A DNA stretch of 64,000 nucleotides from CAYZJB01 sp964478735. Its GTDB lineage: Bacteria; CLD3; SB21. Both the position numbers and the translations under genes were made by a program. How positions within the stretch are numbered: position 1 is the stretch's first letter; every line of letters starts with the position of its first letter. The notes below the pieces were generated by a model. It did not search any database, was not told where the DNA came from, and worked only from the letters and a program-made list of their open reading frames with translations. Shown here in pieces: positions 41,041 through 49,539 of the stretch. The DNA lies in contig CAYZJB010000004.1 of NCBI GenBank assembly GCA_964478735.1, forward strand, positions 1-64,000. The letters are read 5' to 3'.

Positions 41041-42033
41041 TTACGGCACTTCGATTTTGTTGACGATCTGTTCGATGATGTTTTCACTGGTCACTTCTTC
41101 GGCCTCCGCTTCGTACGTCAGGATCACGCGGTGACGAAGTACGTCGAGTGCGATCGAACGAATGTCTTCGGGAATCACGTAACCGCGACGATGCAGGAAG
41201 GCCATCGCTTTGGACGCCAGCACCAGATTGATCGATGCGCGCGGTGAGGCGCCGAACTGAATCAGCGGATTCAACGACGCCAGGCCAAACCGGTCGGGAT
41301 GACGCGTCGCAAAAATCAAATCCAGGATGTAATTTTCGATTTTTTCATCGATATAAATGTCGTTGGTCACGTCGCGCGCGCGTTTGATTTCCTCCGGAGA
41401 AACGACGGCCCGTGCTTTCGGTTTCCGGGCGTTGGTAGCCATTCGTCGCATGATCTCGAGCTCTTCCTCTCGGTTCGGATACCCGACACGCAGCTTGAGC
41501 ATAAAGCGGTCGACCTGCGCCTCCGGCAGCGGATACGTGCCTTCCTGTTCGATCGGATTTTGAGTCGCCAGAACGAGAAACGGATCGTCGAGCGGATACG
41601 TCGTGTCGCTGATCGTCACCTGGCGCTCCTGCATGGCTTCGAGAAGTGCACTCTGCACTTTGGCCGGAGATCGGTTGATTTCGTCGGCCAGGATGAGATT
41701 GGCAAAGATCGGTCCCTTACGCGTGGTAAAGCCGCCGTCTTTTTGGTTGTACATCAGCGTTCCGACAAGATCGGCAGGAAGCAGGTCCGGGGTAAATTGA
41801 ATGCGACGGAAAGTCGTATGAATGGCGTCCGCCAGCGTATTGACGGTCAGCGTTTTGGCCAGCCCGGGTACACCTTCCAGCAGGATGTGGCCATTGGATA
41901 AGAGAGCGACAAGAATACGTTCAACCATGTACCGCTGTCCCACGATGACCTGACCGATTTCGCGAATCAACGTATCGACAAAAGCGCTTTCCCTGTGAAT
42001 TCTCTCGTTCAGTTCCTGAATGTCAATAGCCAT
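41041..42033 (-). CDS. MoxR-family AAA ATPase
   Basis: 330 aa from ATG 42033, which has AGAAGGA upstream on the minus strand and begins MAIDIQELNERIH as typical MoxR proteins do. AAA core: Walker A LLEGVPGLAKTL, Walker B LILADEINRSPAK, sensor 1 VLATQNPIEQEGTYPLPEAQ, sensor 2 GASPRASINL. MoxR proteins act as chaperones that mature enzymes or surface proteins, commonly with DUF58/VWA partners; none is adjacent. The gene overlaps the upstream phosphatase gene by 11 bases. Confidence 0.93.
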   Translation of the reverse strand: MAIDIQELNERIHRESAFVDTLIREIGQVIVGQRYMVERILVALLSNGHILLEGVPGLAKTLTVNTLADAIHTTFRRIQFTPDLLPADLVGTLMYNQKDGGFTTRKGPIFANLILADEINRSPAKVQSALLEAMQERQVTISDTTYPLDDPFLVLATQNPIEQEGTYPLPEAQVDRFMLKLRVGYPNREEELEIMRRMATNARKPKARAVVSPEEIKRARDVTNDIYIDEKIENYILDLIFATRHPDRFGLASLNPLIQFGASPRASINLVLASKAMAFLHRRGYVIPEDIRSIALDVLRHRVILTYEAEAEEVTSENIIEQIVNKIEVP

Positions 42034-43996
42034 ACGATCCTTCTTTATTTTCGAATTTGACGACGACGACGGTGATGTCGTCCTGCAGCGTTCCATCCGG
42101 TACGAACCGGATCACGGCATCGATGATTTTTTCCTGGATTTGTTTGGCGGGGAGATTGCGATGCTCTCGAACAATGGCATGAACGGGTTCTTCTCCGAAC
42201 ATTTCGTCCGCGGCATTGAAAACCTCGGTGACGCCATCGGTATACAGCAGCAAGATGTCTCCGGGGTCGATCATACGCGGCATTTGAGAATATTCTTGAT
42301 CGGCAAGAAAACCCAGCACGATTCCCCCGTGGCTCAGTTTGAAAACGTCTCCGTTTTTTTTGTACAGAAAAGGTGCGCAGTGTCCCGCGTTGGTATAGTA
42401 CAGGATCAACGATTCGAAATCAATGACGGTATAGAAGAAGGTCGCGTACATGTTTTCGGCCGTATTGGCCCGGAGCAAGTTGTTCAACGCGGCCACGGTG
42501 TCGGACGTCGAATTAAATTCCCGTACGAACCCTCGGTATCCCGCGTACAGCAGGGCCATCATGATCGCGCCCGGAACGCCTTTGCCCGATACATCGCCCA
42601 CGCAAATTCCGATCTGGTGATCGTTGAGTCGCAGTACGTCGTAAAAGTCGCCGCCGACGGAAAAGCAGGGGATGCTCGATGCCGACATATCGAGGTTCTG
42701 AATTCTCGGCAGCCGATGCGGCAGGATGGCCTGCTGAATGCGTCCGGCGATTTGCAGTTCTTTTTCCATTTCCCGATTTCGCAGGGACGCTTCATAAAGC
42801 TGTGCATTCTTGATCGCGATAGCCGCCTCGGCCGCCAGCGCCGTAAGAATGTCGACAAAACCCTCATGGTAGGCCGCCAGATGGTCGCTTTCGAGGTTCA
42901 TTACACCGATGACCGTCGGGCCGTCGCAGATGGGGACCACGATCTCCGATCGCGTGCTGGGACGCAAATTCACGTAGTGCTCGTCAAAACTGACGTCTTT
43001 GACGATCATCAACTTGTTGACCTTGGCGACGTGGCCGATCAAACCGGTTCCCACTTTGATGTCGATCTGTTCGAGAGCTTTTTCTTCATAACCGCGCACC
43101 ACGGCGCTTTCGATTTCCTGGGAGCCCTCATTGACCAGAAAAATTCCTGCCGCGTCGTACGGCACGATCGCCCGAACCGCGTCGAGGATCATATCGAGCA
43201 ATTGTTCCAGATTGGAGGTGTGGTTGAACCGTTTGGTGATGTCGAGGATCAGTTCCTTCTCCATCAGGCTTTTTTTCAACTGCTGGCCGATGCGGGCGTC
43301 CTCCAACGTTTGTCCTACGCGCTGAAGCGAGTGCCACAGAATTTTTTTATCCTCACCCATCAACGCATTGCGGCTGTCGACCTCCGGACCCAGCGCTACA
43401 AGATAGCTGATCTCCTCTTTTTTCCAGAGCGGAACCAGGTACGCCGTTCCCTCGCTCTTGAGGATATGGATCGGATCGGAAAAGACGGCGCCGTTTTGAC
43501 GGGCCAAAAGTTCGTCAATGCTGAACATGCGGGGAAGCGACAGCCATTTTTCATATTGCATCATATCCGCGCGGATGCGTCGAGTGACGATTTCGTCGCG
43601 AACCGTTGAGCTGACAAGTGAAAAATGGTCCGGGATGGCGAGGTACAGATTGACGTGCCTGACGTGAAGAATGTCCTTGAGACTGGACGTGACCGTATCG
43701 GCAAGGGCTTTATAGTCGCTTTGCGACGACAACGTAGAATCTAATAAACGGATCTGGCGTTGCCGTTCATGATAGTAGGTGAACAGCCAGCGCCGCATAC
43801 GGGCTTCCGTAAACGTGCGGAGCGGTTCGTAGAAGATCACGATCAACAGGGCCTTGAGAAAATGGATCTGGAGCTCGCGTACGCGAGGAAAATACAATTC
43901 AAACAGCGTCTCCATCGTCACAAAAATGACGATAAAGGCAAACGTCAGGATCGCATACAGGATCAGGTAATGAAAACGTCGAAAATATTTAAGCAT
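42023..43996 (-). CDS. Membrane GAF-domain PP2C/SpoIIE-type protein phosphatase
   Basis: About 657 aa from ATG 43996 (MLKYFRRFHYLILYAILTF); ATG 44053 would add 19 residues. Two N-terminal membrane helices, a divergent GAF-like region (about 90-250) and a second GAF domain (about 270-410, FLVNEGSQEIESAVVRGYE) are followed by a PP2C SpoIIE domain. That domain shows SVGGDFYDVLRLND, CVGDVSGKGVPGAIMM, LLLYTDGVTEV and QDDITVVVVK, giving the metal-binding Asp residues. Expected to dephosphorylate an anti-sigma-factor antagonist or similar Ser/Thr target in response to a cytoplasmic GAF signal. No anti-sigma partner lies nearby. Confidence 0.92.
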   Translation of the reverse strand: MLKYFRRFHYLILYAILTFAFIVIFVTMETLFELYFPRVRELQIHFLKALLIVIFYEPLRTFTEARMRRWLFTYYHERQRQIRLLDSTLSSQSDYKALADTVTSSLKDILHVRHVNLYLAIPDHFSLVSSTVRDEIVTRRIRADMMQYEKWLSLPRMFSIDELLARQNGAVFSDPIHILKSEGTAYLVPLWKKEEISYLVALGPEVDSRNALMGEDKKILWHSLQRVGQTLEDARIGQQLKKSLMEKELILDITKRFNHTSNLEQLLDMILDAVRAIVPYDAAGIFLVNEGSQEIESAVVRGYEEKALEQIDIKVGTGLIGHVAKVNKLMIVKDVSFDEHYVNLRPSTRSEIVVPICDGPTVIGVMNLESDHLAAYHEGFVDILTALAAEAAIAIKNAQLYEASLRNREMEKELQIAGRIQQAILPHRLPRIQNLDMSASSIPCFSVGGDFYDVLRLNDHQIGICVGDVSGKGVPGAIMMALLYAGYRGFVREFNSTSDTVAALNNLLRANTAENMYATFFYTVIDFESLILYYTNAGHCAPFLYKKNGDVFKLSHGGIVLGFLADQEYSQMPRMIDPGDILLLYTDGVTEVFNAADEMFGEEPVHAIVREHRNLPAKQIQEKIIDAVIRFVPDGTLQDDITVVVVKFENKEGSYGY

Positions 43997-44069
43997 TGCG
44001 ATAGGATGGACATAAAAAAAGCGGCCCAAATATACGAGCCGCCCTTCTAACAATCAATTTATTTTAGAC

Positions 44070-45383
44070 TTAATCGTAATATTCCAATCCCAAATGGGTG
44101 ATCATTTCCTCGCCTTTCATCCATCGCAGCGTGTTTTTCAGTTTCATCAGTTGGATGAAAAGATCGTGTTCGGGATAAAGCCCCGGAGCCGTCATTGGCG
44201 ACTTGAAATAAAACGACAACCATTCCTGAATACCCTTGAATCCCGTCCGTCCGGCGAGGTCCAAAAACAGGGCAAGATCGAGAACGATCGGCGCCGCCAG
44301 AATGGAATCCCGGCATAAAAAATCGACTTTGATCTGCATGGGATACCCGAGCCACCCGAAAATATCGATATTATCCCAGCCTTCTTTGTTGTCGCCGCGC
44401 GGCGGATAATAATTGATCCGAACGACGTGTGAAAACTTGTCATACAAATCAGGATACAATTCCGGCTGCAGGATGTGCTCCAGTACCGATAACTTGCTTT
44501 CTTCCTTCGTCTTAAAAGATTCCGGGTCATCGAGAACTTCACCGTCGCGATTTCCTAGGATATTGGTCGAGTACCACCCCTGGAGGCCGAGAAGGCGTGC
44601 TTTGAATCCCGGTGCAAGGATGGTTTTCATCAGCGTTTGTCCCGTTTTGAAATCCTTGCCGCAAATCGGGACCCTGTTTTTGTCGGCCAGTTCGATCAAC
44701 GCGGGGACGTCGGCGGACAAATTGGGCGCGCCGTTGGCGTAGGGGATACCTTCCTGGATGGCCGCGTATGCGTAGATCATGCTTGATGGAATGTTGGGAT
44801 CATTCTCGCGAAGACCTTTTTCCAGCTTCTCGAGCGAGGAATGAACGTCGCTGGGCTTGATAAAAATTTCCGTCGAACCGCACCACACCATGACGAGGCG
44901 GCTGCAACCGTTTTTCTGTTTGAAGTCCCGGATGTCATGGCGAAGCTGGTCGGCCAGTTCCATCTTTGTTTTCCCTGACTTCACGTTGCGTCCGTTGAGC
45001 CGTTTGACGTATTGTTGATCAAAGACCGCTTTCATCGGGATTATTTTTTCTAACTCGGGCCGGATGGCATTGAGCAGGTCCTTGTCCAATACTCCGGCTT
45101 TCATCGCAGCCTCATAGGCGTTGTCTTCGAAAATATCCCACCCACCGAACACGATGTCCGTCAACTCCGTCAGAGGGACGAATTCTTTGATCGACGGAAT
45201 GCGTTTGTCGGTTCTTTTTCCAAGCCGGATGGTTCCCATTTGTGTCAATGACCCAATCGGTTTGGACAGACCTTTCCGAACGGCAATGGTCCCGGCAATC
45301 ATCGTGGTGGCCACGGCGCCGAGGCCGGGCAGCAGGATACCGAGTTTCCCTTCCGCTTTTTTGATATCAACTGGCGATTTCAA
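44070..45383 (-). CDS. ino1: Myo-inositol-1-phosphate synthase
   Basis: 437 aa. Converts glucose-6-phosphate to inositol-3-phosphate using NAD. The N-terminal NAD motif is LGILLPGLGAVATTMIAG; later signatures include FGGWDIFEDNAYEAA, GKDFKTGQTLMKT and SHVVRINYYPPRGDN, and the C-terminal region matches the catalytic core. The start is TTG at 45383 with AGGAGA about 8 bases upstream; no ATG is better placed. The CDP-alcohol phosphatidyltransferase gene lies 12 bases upstream in the same operon, pointing to inositol phospholipid synthesis. Confidence 0.93.
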   Translation of the reverse strand: MKSPVDIKKAEGKLGILLPGLGAVATTMIAGTIAVRKGLSKPIGSLTQMGTIRLGKRTDKRIPSIKEFVPLTELTDIVFGGWDIFEDNAYEAAMKAGVLDKDLLNAIRPELEKIIPMKAVFDQQYVKRLNGRNVKSGKTKMELADQLRHDIRDFKQKNGCSRLVMVWCGSTEIFIKPSDVHSSLEKLEKGLRENDPNIPSSMIYAYAAIQEGIPYANGAPNLSADVPALIELADKNRVPICGKDFKTGQTLMKTILAPGFKARLLGLQGWYSTNILGNRDGEVLDDPESFKTKEESKLSVLEHILQPELYPDLYDKFSHVVRINYYPPRGDNKEGWDNIDIFGWLGYPMQIKVDFLCRDSILAAPIVLDLALFLDLAGRTGFKGIQEWLSFYFKSPMTAPGLYPEHDLFIQLMKLKNTLRWMKGEEMITHLGLEYYD

Positions 45384-45395
45384 TAGGTCGTTCTC

Positions 45396-46097
45396 CTAAT
45401 TCTTGTTCTGTAAACTGAGCTTGTAGGTATGGTGCATACGCTGAATGGCAGTGAAGTTGGCCAGAACGGCTACGATCGCCAGCGGTACGGTAAAAACATA
45501 CAGAGGTTTGAAAATCGGAATATCGTCATAAAACCAGATAAAGCCGGGATCGATGAAAAATGTCGAGAGCCCGCAAAACAGCGAACCGACGCCCAACCAC
45601 ACGATCCGTTCCGCCCGCTGCATCAGTCCGACCTTGCATTCCAATTGAAGGGCTTCGGAGCGGGCTCGGATGTAGCTGACCATCGTCGATCCGCCCAGCG
45701 CGATAAAACAGAAAACCGATTCATTAAAATAATTATGGGCAACGAGGTAATACCCCATTCCCAGAAACATCACGACTTCACTGTAGCGATCCAACACGGA
45801 ATCGTACAGGGCGCCGAAACGGGTTGCCTGGCCGGAACCGCGCGCAACCTTTCCGTCCAAAATGTCACAGATGCCGCCCATGAGAATCCAGAAACCGCCC
45901 CAGCCGATATAGGCGAGATCGTCGCGTGAACCAAAACGAGCGCCCCACGCAAAACATCCGGCCCCGACGACGTTGAGCATCAGACCGAGCGTGGTAAACC
46001 AGTTGGGATTGACACGAAATCTAGTAAATAACGTGATGGCAGGTTGGATGACGGTCAGAAAGCCGCGTTCCACAGCCTTGGGCAGCATGACACTCAA
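45396..46097 (-). CDS. CDP-alcohol phosphatidyltransferase, likely phosphatidylinositol(-phosphate) synthase
   Basis: 233 aa, several membrane helices. The family catalytic motif DGx2ARx8Gx3Dx3D is seen as DGKVARGSGQATRFGALYDS with the final Asp shortly after (VLDR). Such enzymes join a CDP-activated diacylglycerol with an alcohol or phospho-alcohol. The immediate neighbour is inositol-phosphate synthase, so inositol-phosphate is the best guess for the acceptor, giving phosphatidylinositol phosphate; this is inferred from context. ATG 46097 is used; ATG 46088 (MLPKAVERG) is an alternative. Confidence 0.9.
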   Translation of the reverse strand: MSVMLPKAVERGFLTVIQPAITLFTRFRVNPNWFTTLGLMLNVVGAGCFAWGARFGSRDDLAYIGWGGFWILMGGICDILDGKVARGSGQATRFGALYDSVLDRYSEVVMFLGMGYYLVAHNYFNESVFCFIALGGSTMVSYIRARSEALQLECKVGLMQRAERIVWLGVGSLFCGLSTFFIDPGFIWFYDDIPIFKPLYVFTVPLAIVAVLANFTAIQRMHHTYKLSLQNKN

Positions 46098-46170
46098 GCA
46101 AAAACATCTCCGGGTTGATCAAAAAAACACGCGCGAATGTAGGCGGGGGGGTGGTAAAAATCAAGCAACA

Positions 46171-46202
46171 AAAAAGCCCGGAACCCATGTTCCGGGCTTT
46201 TT
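46171..46202. terminator. Strong terminator after the small barrel gene
   Basis: A perfect 14-bp stem: AAAAAGCCCGGAAC (46171-46184), loop CCAT, GTTCCGGGCTTTTT (46189-46202). On the minus strand it follows the stop of the barrel gene at 46216 by 14 bases and separates it from the phosphatidyltransferase gene. Confidence 0.92.
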
Positions 46203-46215
46203 ACTATCGGCTAAT

Positions 46216-46737
46216 TTACTTCAGGCGGATCAAGATTCCGAGATCGACACCGATCCGGGTTTCTTTGATTGCGCTGGGGGAAGTCTTAGTGAAATTGACT
46301 TCCGCGGTAATGGCGCCGCCTTCCATCGGCCAATATTTAATACCGACGCCGCCCATGATATTAAACGGAGCATCATCACCGCCGGCTTTGCCTAACGGTC
46401 CATCACCGATTCCAAGATCCACGCCGACTTTGGCGTACGGCCACATTTTTTCTTTAGCTGCAAAGTGATAGGCGCCAAACGCACCAATCTGGGCGCTAAA
46501 CTTGTCATTGAAGGCATTGTCGCCACCAAACTTCAATATGGCTAGCTCGCCACCAACTTCAATCGCAGGAGTCAAAAAGAAACCTACGCCTGCAGCCGGA
46601 CCAATCTGGCTGACTTCAGCTTCTGAAAGAGACGCAAAAAGAGGTCCGCCGAGTGAGAATTCCACCATGCCTTTGTCCGGCTGGGCAAAAGCCGTGGTCG
46701 TAAACAGGACGGCCACTGCTAACAGTAGCTTCTTCAT
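46216..46737 (-). CDS. Small outer-membrane beta-barrel protein
   Basis: 173 aa. A clean signal peptide (MKKLLLAVAVLFTTTAFAQ) is followed by alternating beta-strand sequence typical of eight-stranded barrels (GAAYHF-like and GGVGIKYWPMEGG segments), ending DLGILIRLK. Function unknown; OmpX/OmpW-like size. GGAGA lies 9 bases upstream of the ATG on the minus strand. It has its own terminator. Confidence 0.85.
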   Translation of the reverse strand: MKKLLLAVAVLFTTTAFAQPDKGMVEFSLGGPLFASLSEAEVSQIGPAAGVGFFLTPAIEVGGELAILKFGGDNAFNDKFSAQIGAFGAYHFAAKEKMWPYAKVGVDLGIGDGPLGKAGGDDAPFNIMGGVGIKYWPMEGGAITAEVNFTKTSPSAIKETRIGVDLGILIRLK

Positions 46738-47105
46738 GTCGTTTCTCCTTTAGTTAGGTTATTACTCCTCTTCCCTGATTGGGAAAAGATAGGGACACTG
46801 CTTGAATCAACGTTTGTGGGTGAAAGTAAACGCAAGGACCGGGCTATTTGATCCGTCATGCGTTGGAAGTTTGGTTGAAAAGAACCGCGTTAAGGTAGAA
46901 CGGAATTTCAGTAATGTCAAACGGATATTTACCATTACCAGTGATAACAGTTTGTTTCAAATAAACACTCCAAAGAATGACGGACGTCAAGTCTATGCCG
47001 TGTCAAGAACATATAAAAAATCGAAAACAAGGCTGCCAGCGTGCGGTTCACATACTGTTCAACAAGAAGACAAATGACTTGAAACTTTGTTGCCGATCTT
47101 GGATA
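46738..47105. other. Divergent intergenic region
   Basis: 368 bases between the minus-strand barrel gene and the plus-strand metallophosphoesterase. It must hold both promoters; no convincing -35/-10 pair was found. A 91-codon frame starting at TTG 46802 looks non-coding (no signal, no domain, runs into the next gene). Confidence 0.55.
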
Positions 47106-48008
47106 ATGGTGCCTATGATACGTCTGTGGGTCGCGATTAGTTTCATCACCGTCGTGCCACAACTGCTCGCACAGACCGCGATAACCGTACTTTTTACCAA
47201 CAACACGAACGGCATCGCGGAAATCTGCGATTGCGGAACCGTACCGCTCGGCGGCCTGGCGCGGCGAAAGAGTTTTTTTGAATCCGTACAAAAACGGACG
47301 TCCGCTGTTCTCAAACTCGATGCGGGCGATTTCCTCGATGCCTTCGGATTCAATGCTAAAAAAGATGAACTCGTCATTCAACTTTATCGCGAACTGGGAT
47401 ATGATGCCGTCAATATCGGCGATCAGGAGTTTGCCAACGGCAGCGAGTTTATCCGGCAACAACTCCTTCGTTCGGAATTGCCCTTGATCTCGGCGAACCT
47501 TGGGTCCGGTGCAAATCCGTTGTCCGTCGAAAGCCGCGTTGTTATAACCAGACAAAACCTCCGCATCGGCGTGGTCGGGTATCTCCCATGGTCGAGTTTT
47601 TTGTATTTTTCCGATAAGACAAAGTTGCCCGTGAAACCGTACGGGGATGGTCTGGACCAACTTCAAAAATCAGTAGACGACCTTCGACCGCAGGTCGACC
47701 TGTTGATCGTACTTTCGCAGGCCGGTTTTGAGAACGACGTCGAGTGGACTGAAAAAATCCACGGTGTGGACGTCGTCATCGGCGGCCACAGCCAGACGGA
47801 ATTGACGGCTCCTTACCGGCAGGCGGAAACCGTCATCGTTCAGGCCGGAAGCGGTGGAACACACGTCGGCAAGTTGGATCTGGTTTTGCGGAACAAACAA
47901 TGGACGGTTTCAGACTATCGTCTGGTTCCTCTCGATTCAACGATTCCGGAAGACACGAAGTTTCGGCTCGCGATCGATCGTTTTGAAAAACAAAAAGTCA
48001 AAAAATGA
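47106..48008 (+). CDS. Periplasmic metallophosphoesterase related to 5'-nucleotidases
   Basis: About 300 aa from ATG 47106 (MVPMIRLWVAISFITVVPQLLAQ); ATG 47115 fits the signal peptide equally. The calcineurin-like phosphoesterase core resembles the N-terminal domain of UshA-type nucleotidases: CGTVPLGGLARRKSFF, LKLDAGDFLD, VNIGDQEFANG and VVIGGHSQTEL. The usual GNHE is GDQE here, changing a metal or phosphate contact. The C-terminal nucleotide-recognition domain is absent. The N-terminal EICDCG Cys pair is conserved in some relatives encoded near cytochromes. Substrate unknown. Confidence 0.82.
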   Translation: MVPMIRLWVAISFITVVPQLLAQTAITVLFTNNTNGIAEICDCGTVPLGGLARRKSFFESVQKRTSAVLKLDAGDFLDAFGFNAKKDELVIQLYRELGYDAVNIGDQEFANGSEFIRQQLLRSELPLISANLGSGANPLSVESRVVITRQNLRIGVVGYLPWSSFLYFSDKTKLPVKPYGDGLDQLQKSVDDLRPQVDLLIVLSQAGFENDVEWTEKIHGVDVVIGGHSQTELTAPYRQAETVIVQAGSGGTHVGKLDLVLRNKQWTVSDYRLVPLDSTIPEDTKFRLAIDRFEKQKVKK

Positions 48009-48137
48009 GTTTGACGATCGTACCATTCCGGGGCATCCATAAGGCCGGGTGTGACGCCTTCGTATGCCCCCGATATGTCCTTGAATTCAACCGGTGAATC
48101 AGTCTACTTTTGAGACGACTGGTCATTACATAATCAC

Positions 48138-49526
48138 ATGACGCAACCCAAAATCGCACATCCGTTCAAGTTTCCAATCCTCGGGCAATCCTCCGACACG
48201 GCCGTTCCCCGGTCCGGCAGAAAAAACAAAGTAGCCTTTATCACCCTGGGATGTCCCAAAAACCAGGTCGACAGTGAAATCATGATGGGCAATCTGCATC
48301 ATTCTCGGATTGTCGAACGTGCGGAAGAGGCGGACACGATCGTGATCAATACCTGCGGCTTTATCGAAAGCGCCAAACAGGAATCCATCGACACGATCCT
48401 TGGAGCGATCCGGTTGAAGGAAACCTCGGCGAAACAGGGACACTGCAAGCGCGTCATCGTGACGGGTTGTCTGTCGGAACGCTATCGGGATGAAATGAAA
48501 AAAGAATTGCCGGAAGTGGACGCGATGTTTGGCGTTCATGAATTCGATAAAGTCAATCAGGCCGTCGAGGGACATTATCAGCAGATTTTCCTGTCGGATC
48601 GTAAGCTTCTGAACGGGGGCCATTTTGCCTATCTAAAGATTTCCGAAGGCTGCAACCAGCGTTGCGGGTTTTGTTATATCCCCATGATCCGCGGCAATCT
48701 GGTGAGCAAGTCCATCGAAGAAAACGTGGCCGAGGCGAGGATGCTGGCCGAGCGCGGAGTGAAAGAACTGATCGTCATTTCACAGGATACGTCGTCGTAC
48801 GGTTACGACTTTGACCACAGCGCGGAAAACCGTCGTAACAACGTTCATCTGATCAAATTACTTCATCATCTCTCGGCGATCGGCGGCATCGAATGGATCC
48901 GCCTCATGTATCTTTACCCGTCTATTTTTTCGGATGACTTGATCGAGACGATCGCCGAGTTGCCCAACGTTTGTAAATACGTCGATCTTCCGGTTCAGCA
49001 TATCTCCGATCGCATGCTGGCATCGATGCGGCGGCAGACGACGCAGTCGCAGACGCTGGATCTACTGGCGAAGATTCGTGAACGGATACCGGAGGCGGCC
49101 ATCCGGACGTCGCTGATCGTGGGATACCCGGGAGAGACCGACTCCGATTTTCAGCAATTGTACGACTTTGTCGAGTCGATCCGATTCGACCGTCTTGGCG
49201 TGTTTACGTATTCGCGCGAAGAGGGTACGATGGCATACGATCTGAACGATCAGGTACCCGATGCCGTCAAACGTGAACGGGCCGACCGTCTCATGCAGCT
49301 TCAACAGGAAATTTCTTACGAAAAAAACATCCGACGGGTCGGTCAGGCGTTTCGCGTGTTGATCGATCGCCGGGAAGAACAAACGTGGATCGGCCGCACG
49401 CAATATGACGCTCCGGAAATTGACAATGAGGTCGTTGTCTCCGGAACGGCCCTGCAGGTCGGCAATTTCGTCGACGTACGCGTGACCGATGCCATGGAGT
49501 ACGATCTGATCGGACAATCCATTTAA
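48138..49526 (+). CDS. rimO: Ribosomal protein S12 methylthiotransferase RimO
   Basis: 462 aa. Radical-SAM enzyme that adds a methylthio group to an Asp of ribosomal protein S12. The N-terminal UPF0004 domain has its three cluster cysteines (ITLGCPKNQVDSE, VINTCGFIES, VTGCLSERY), the radical-SAM motif is CNQRCGFC, and a TRAM domain closes the protein. RimO is separated from MiaB by the GCPKNQVDSE signature. There are about 30 extra residues before the first conserved block. It heads a plus-strand run to mutS2. Confidence 0.95.
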   Translation: MTQPKIAHPFKFPILGQSSDTAVPRSGRKNKVAFITLGCPKNQVDSEIMMGNLHHSRIVERAEEADTIVINTCGFIESAKQESIDTILGAIRLKETSAKQGHCKRVIVTGCLSERYRDEMKKELPEVDAMFGVHEFDKVNQAVEGHYQQIFLSDRKLLNGGHFAYLKISEGCNQRCGFCYIPMIRGNLVSKSIEENVAEARMLAERGVKELIVISQDTSSYGYDFDHSAENRRNNVHLIKLLHHLSAIGGIEWIRLMYLYPSIFSDDLIETIAELPNVCKYVDLPVQHISDRMLASMRRQTTQSQTLDLLAKIRERIPEAAIRTSLIVGYPGETDSDFQQLYDFVESIRFDRLGVFTYSREEGTMAYDLNDQVPDAVKRERADRLMQLQQEISYEKNIRRVGQAFRVLIDRREEQTWIGRTQYDAPEIDNEVVVSGTALQVGNFVDVRVTDAMEYDLIGQSI

Positions 49527-49539
49527 CAAGGGAATATCC

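Noticed and set aside
42020..43609. 529-codon plus-strand frame opposite the GAF/SpoIIE phosphatase gene
   Set aside because: It is antisense to a gene with clear catalytic motifs; long antisense frames are common in GC-rich coding DNA.
46802..47077. 91-codon plus-strand ORF before the metallophosphoesterase
   Set aside because: It starts at TTG without a ribosome-binding site, has no recognisable domain and ends inside the upstream region of the real gene.
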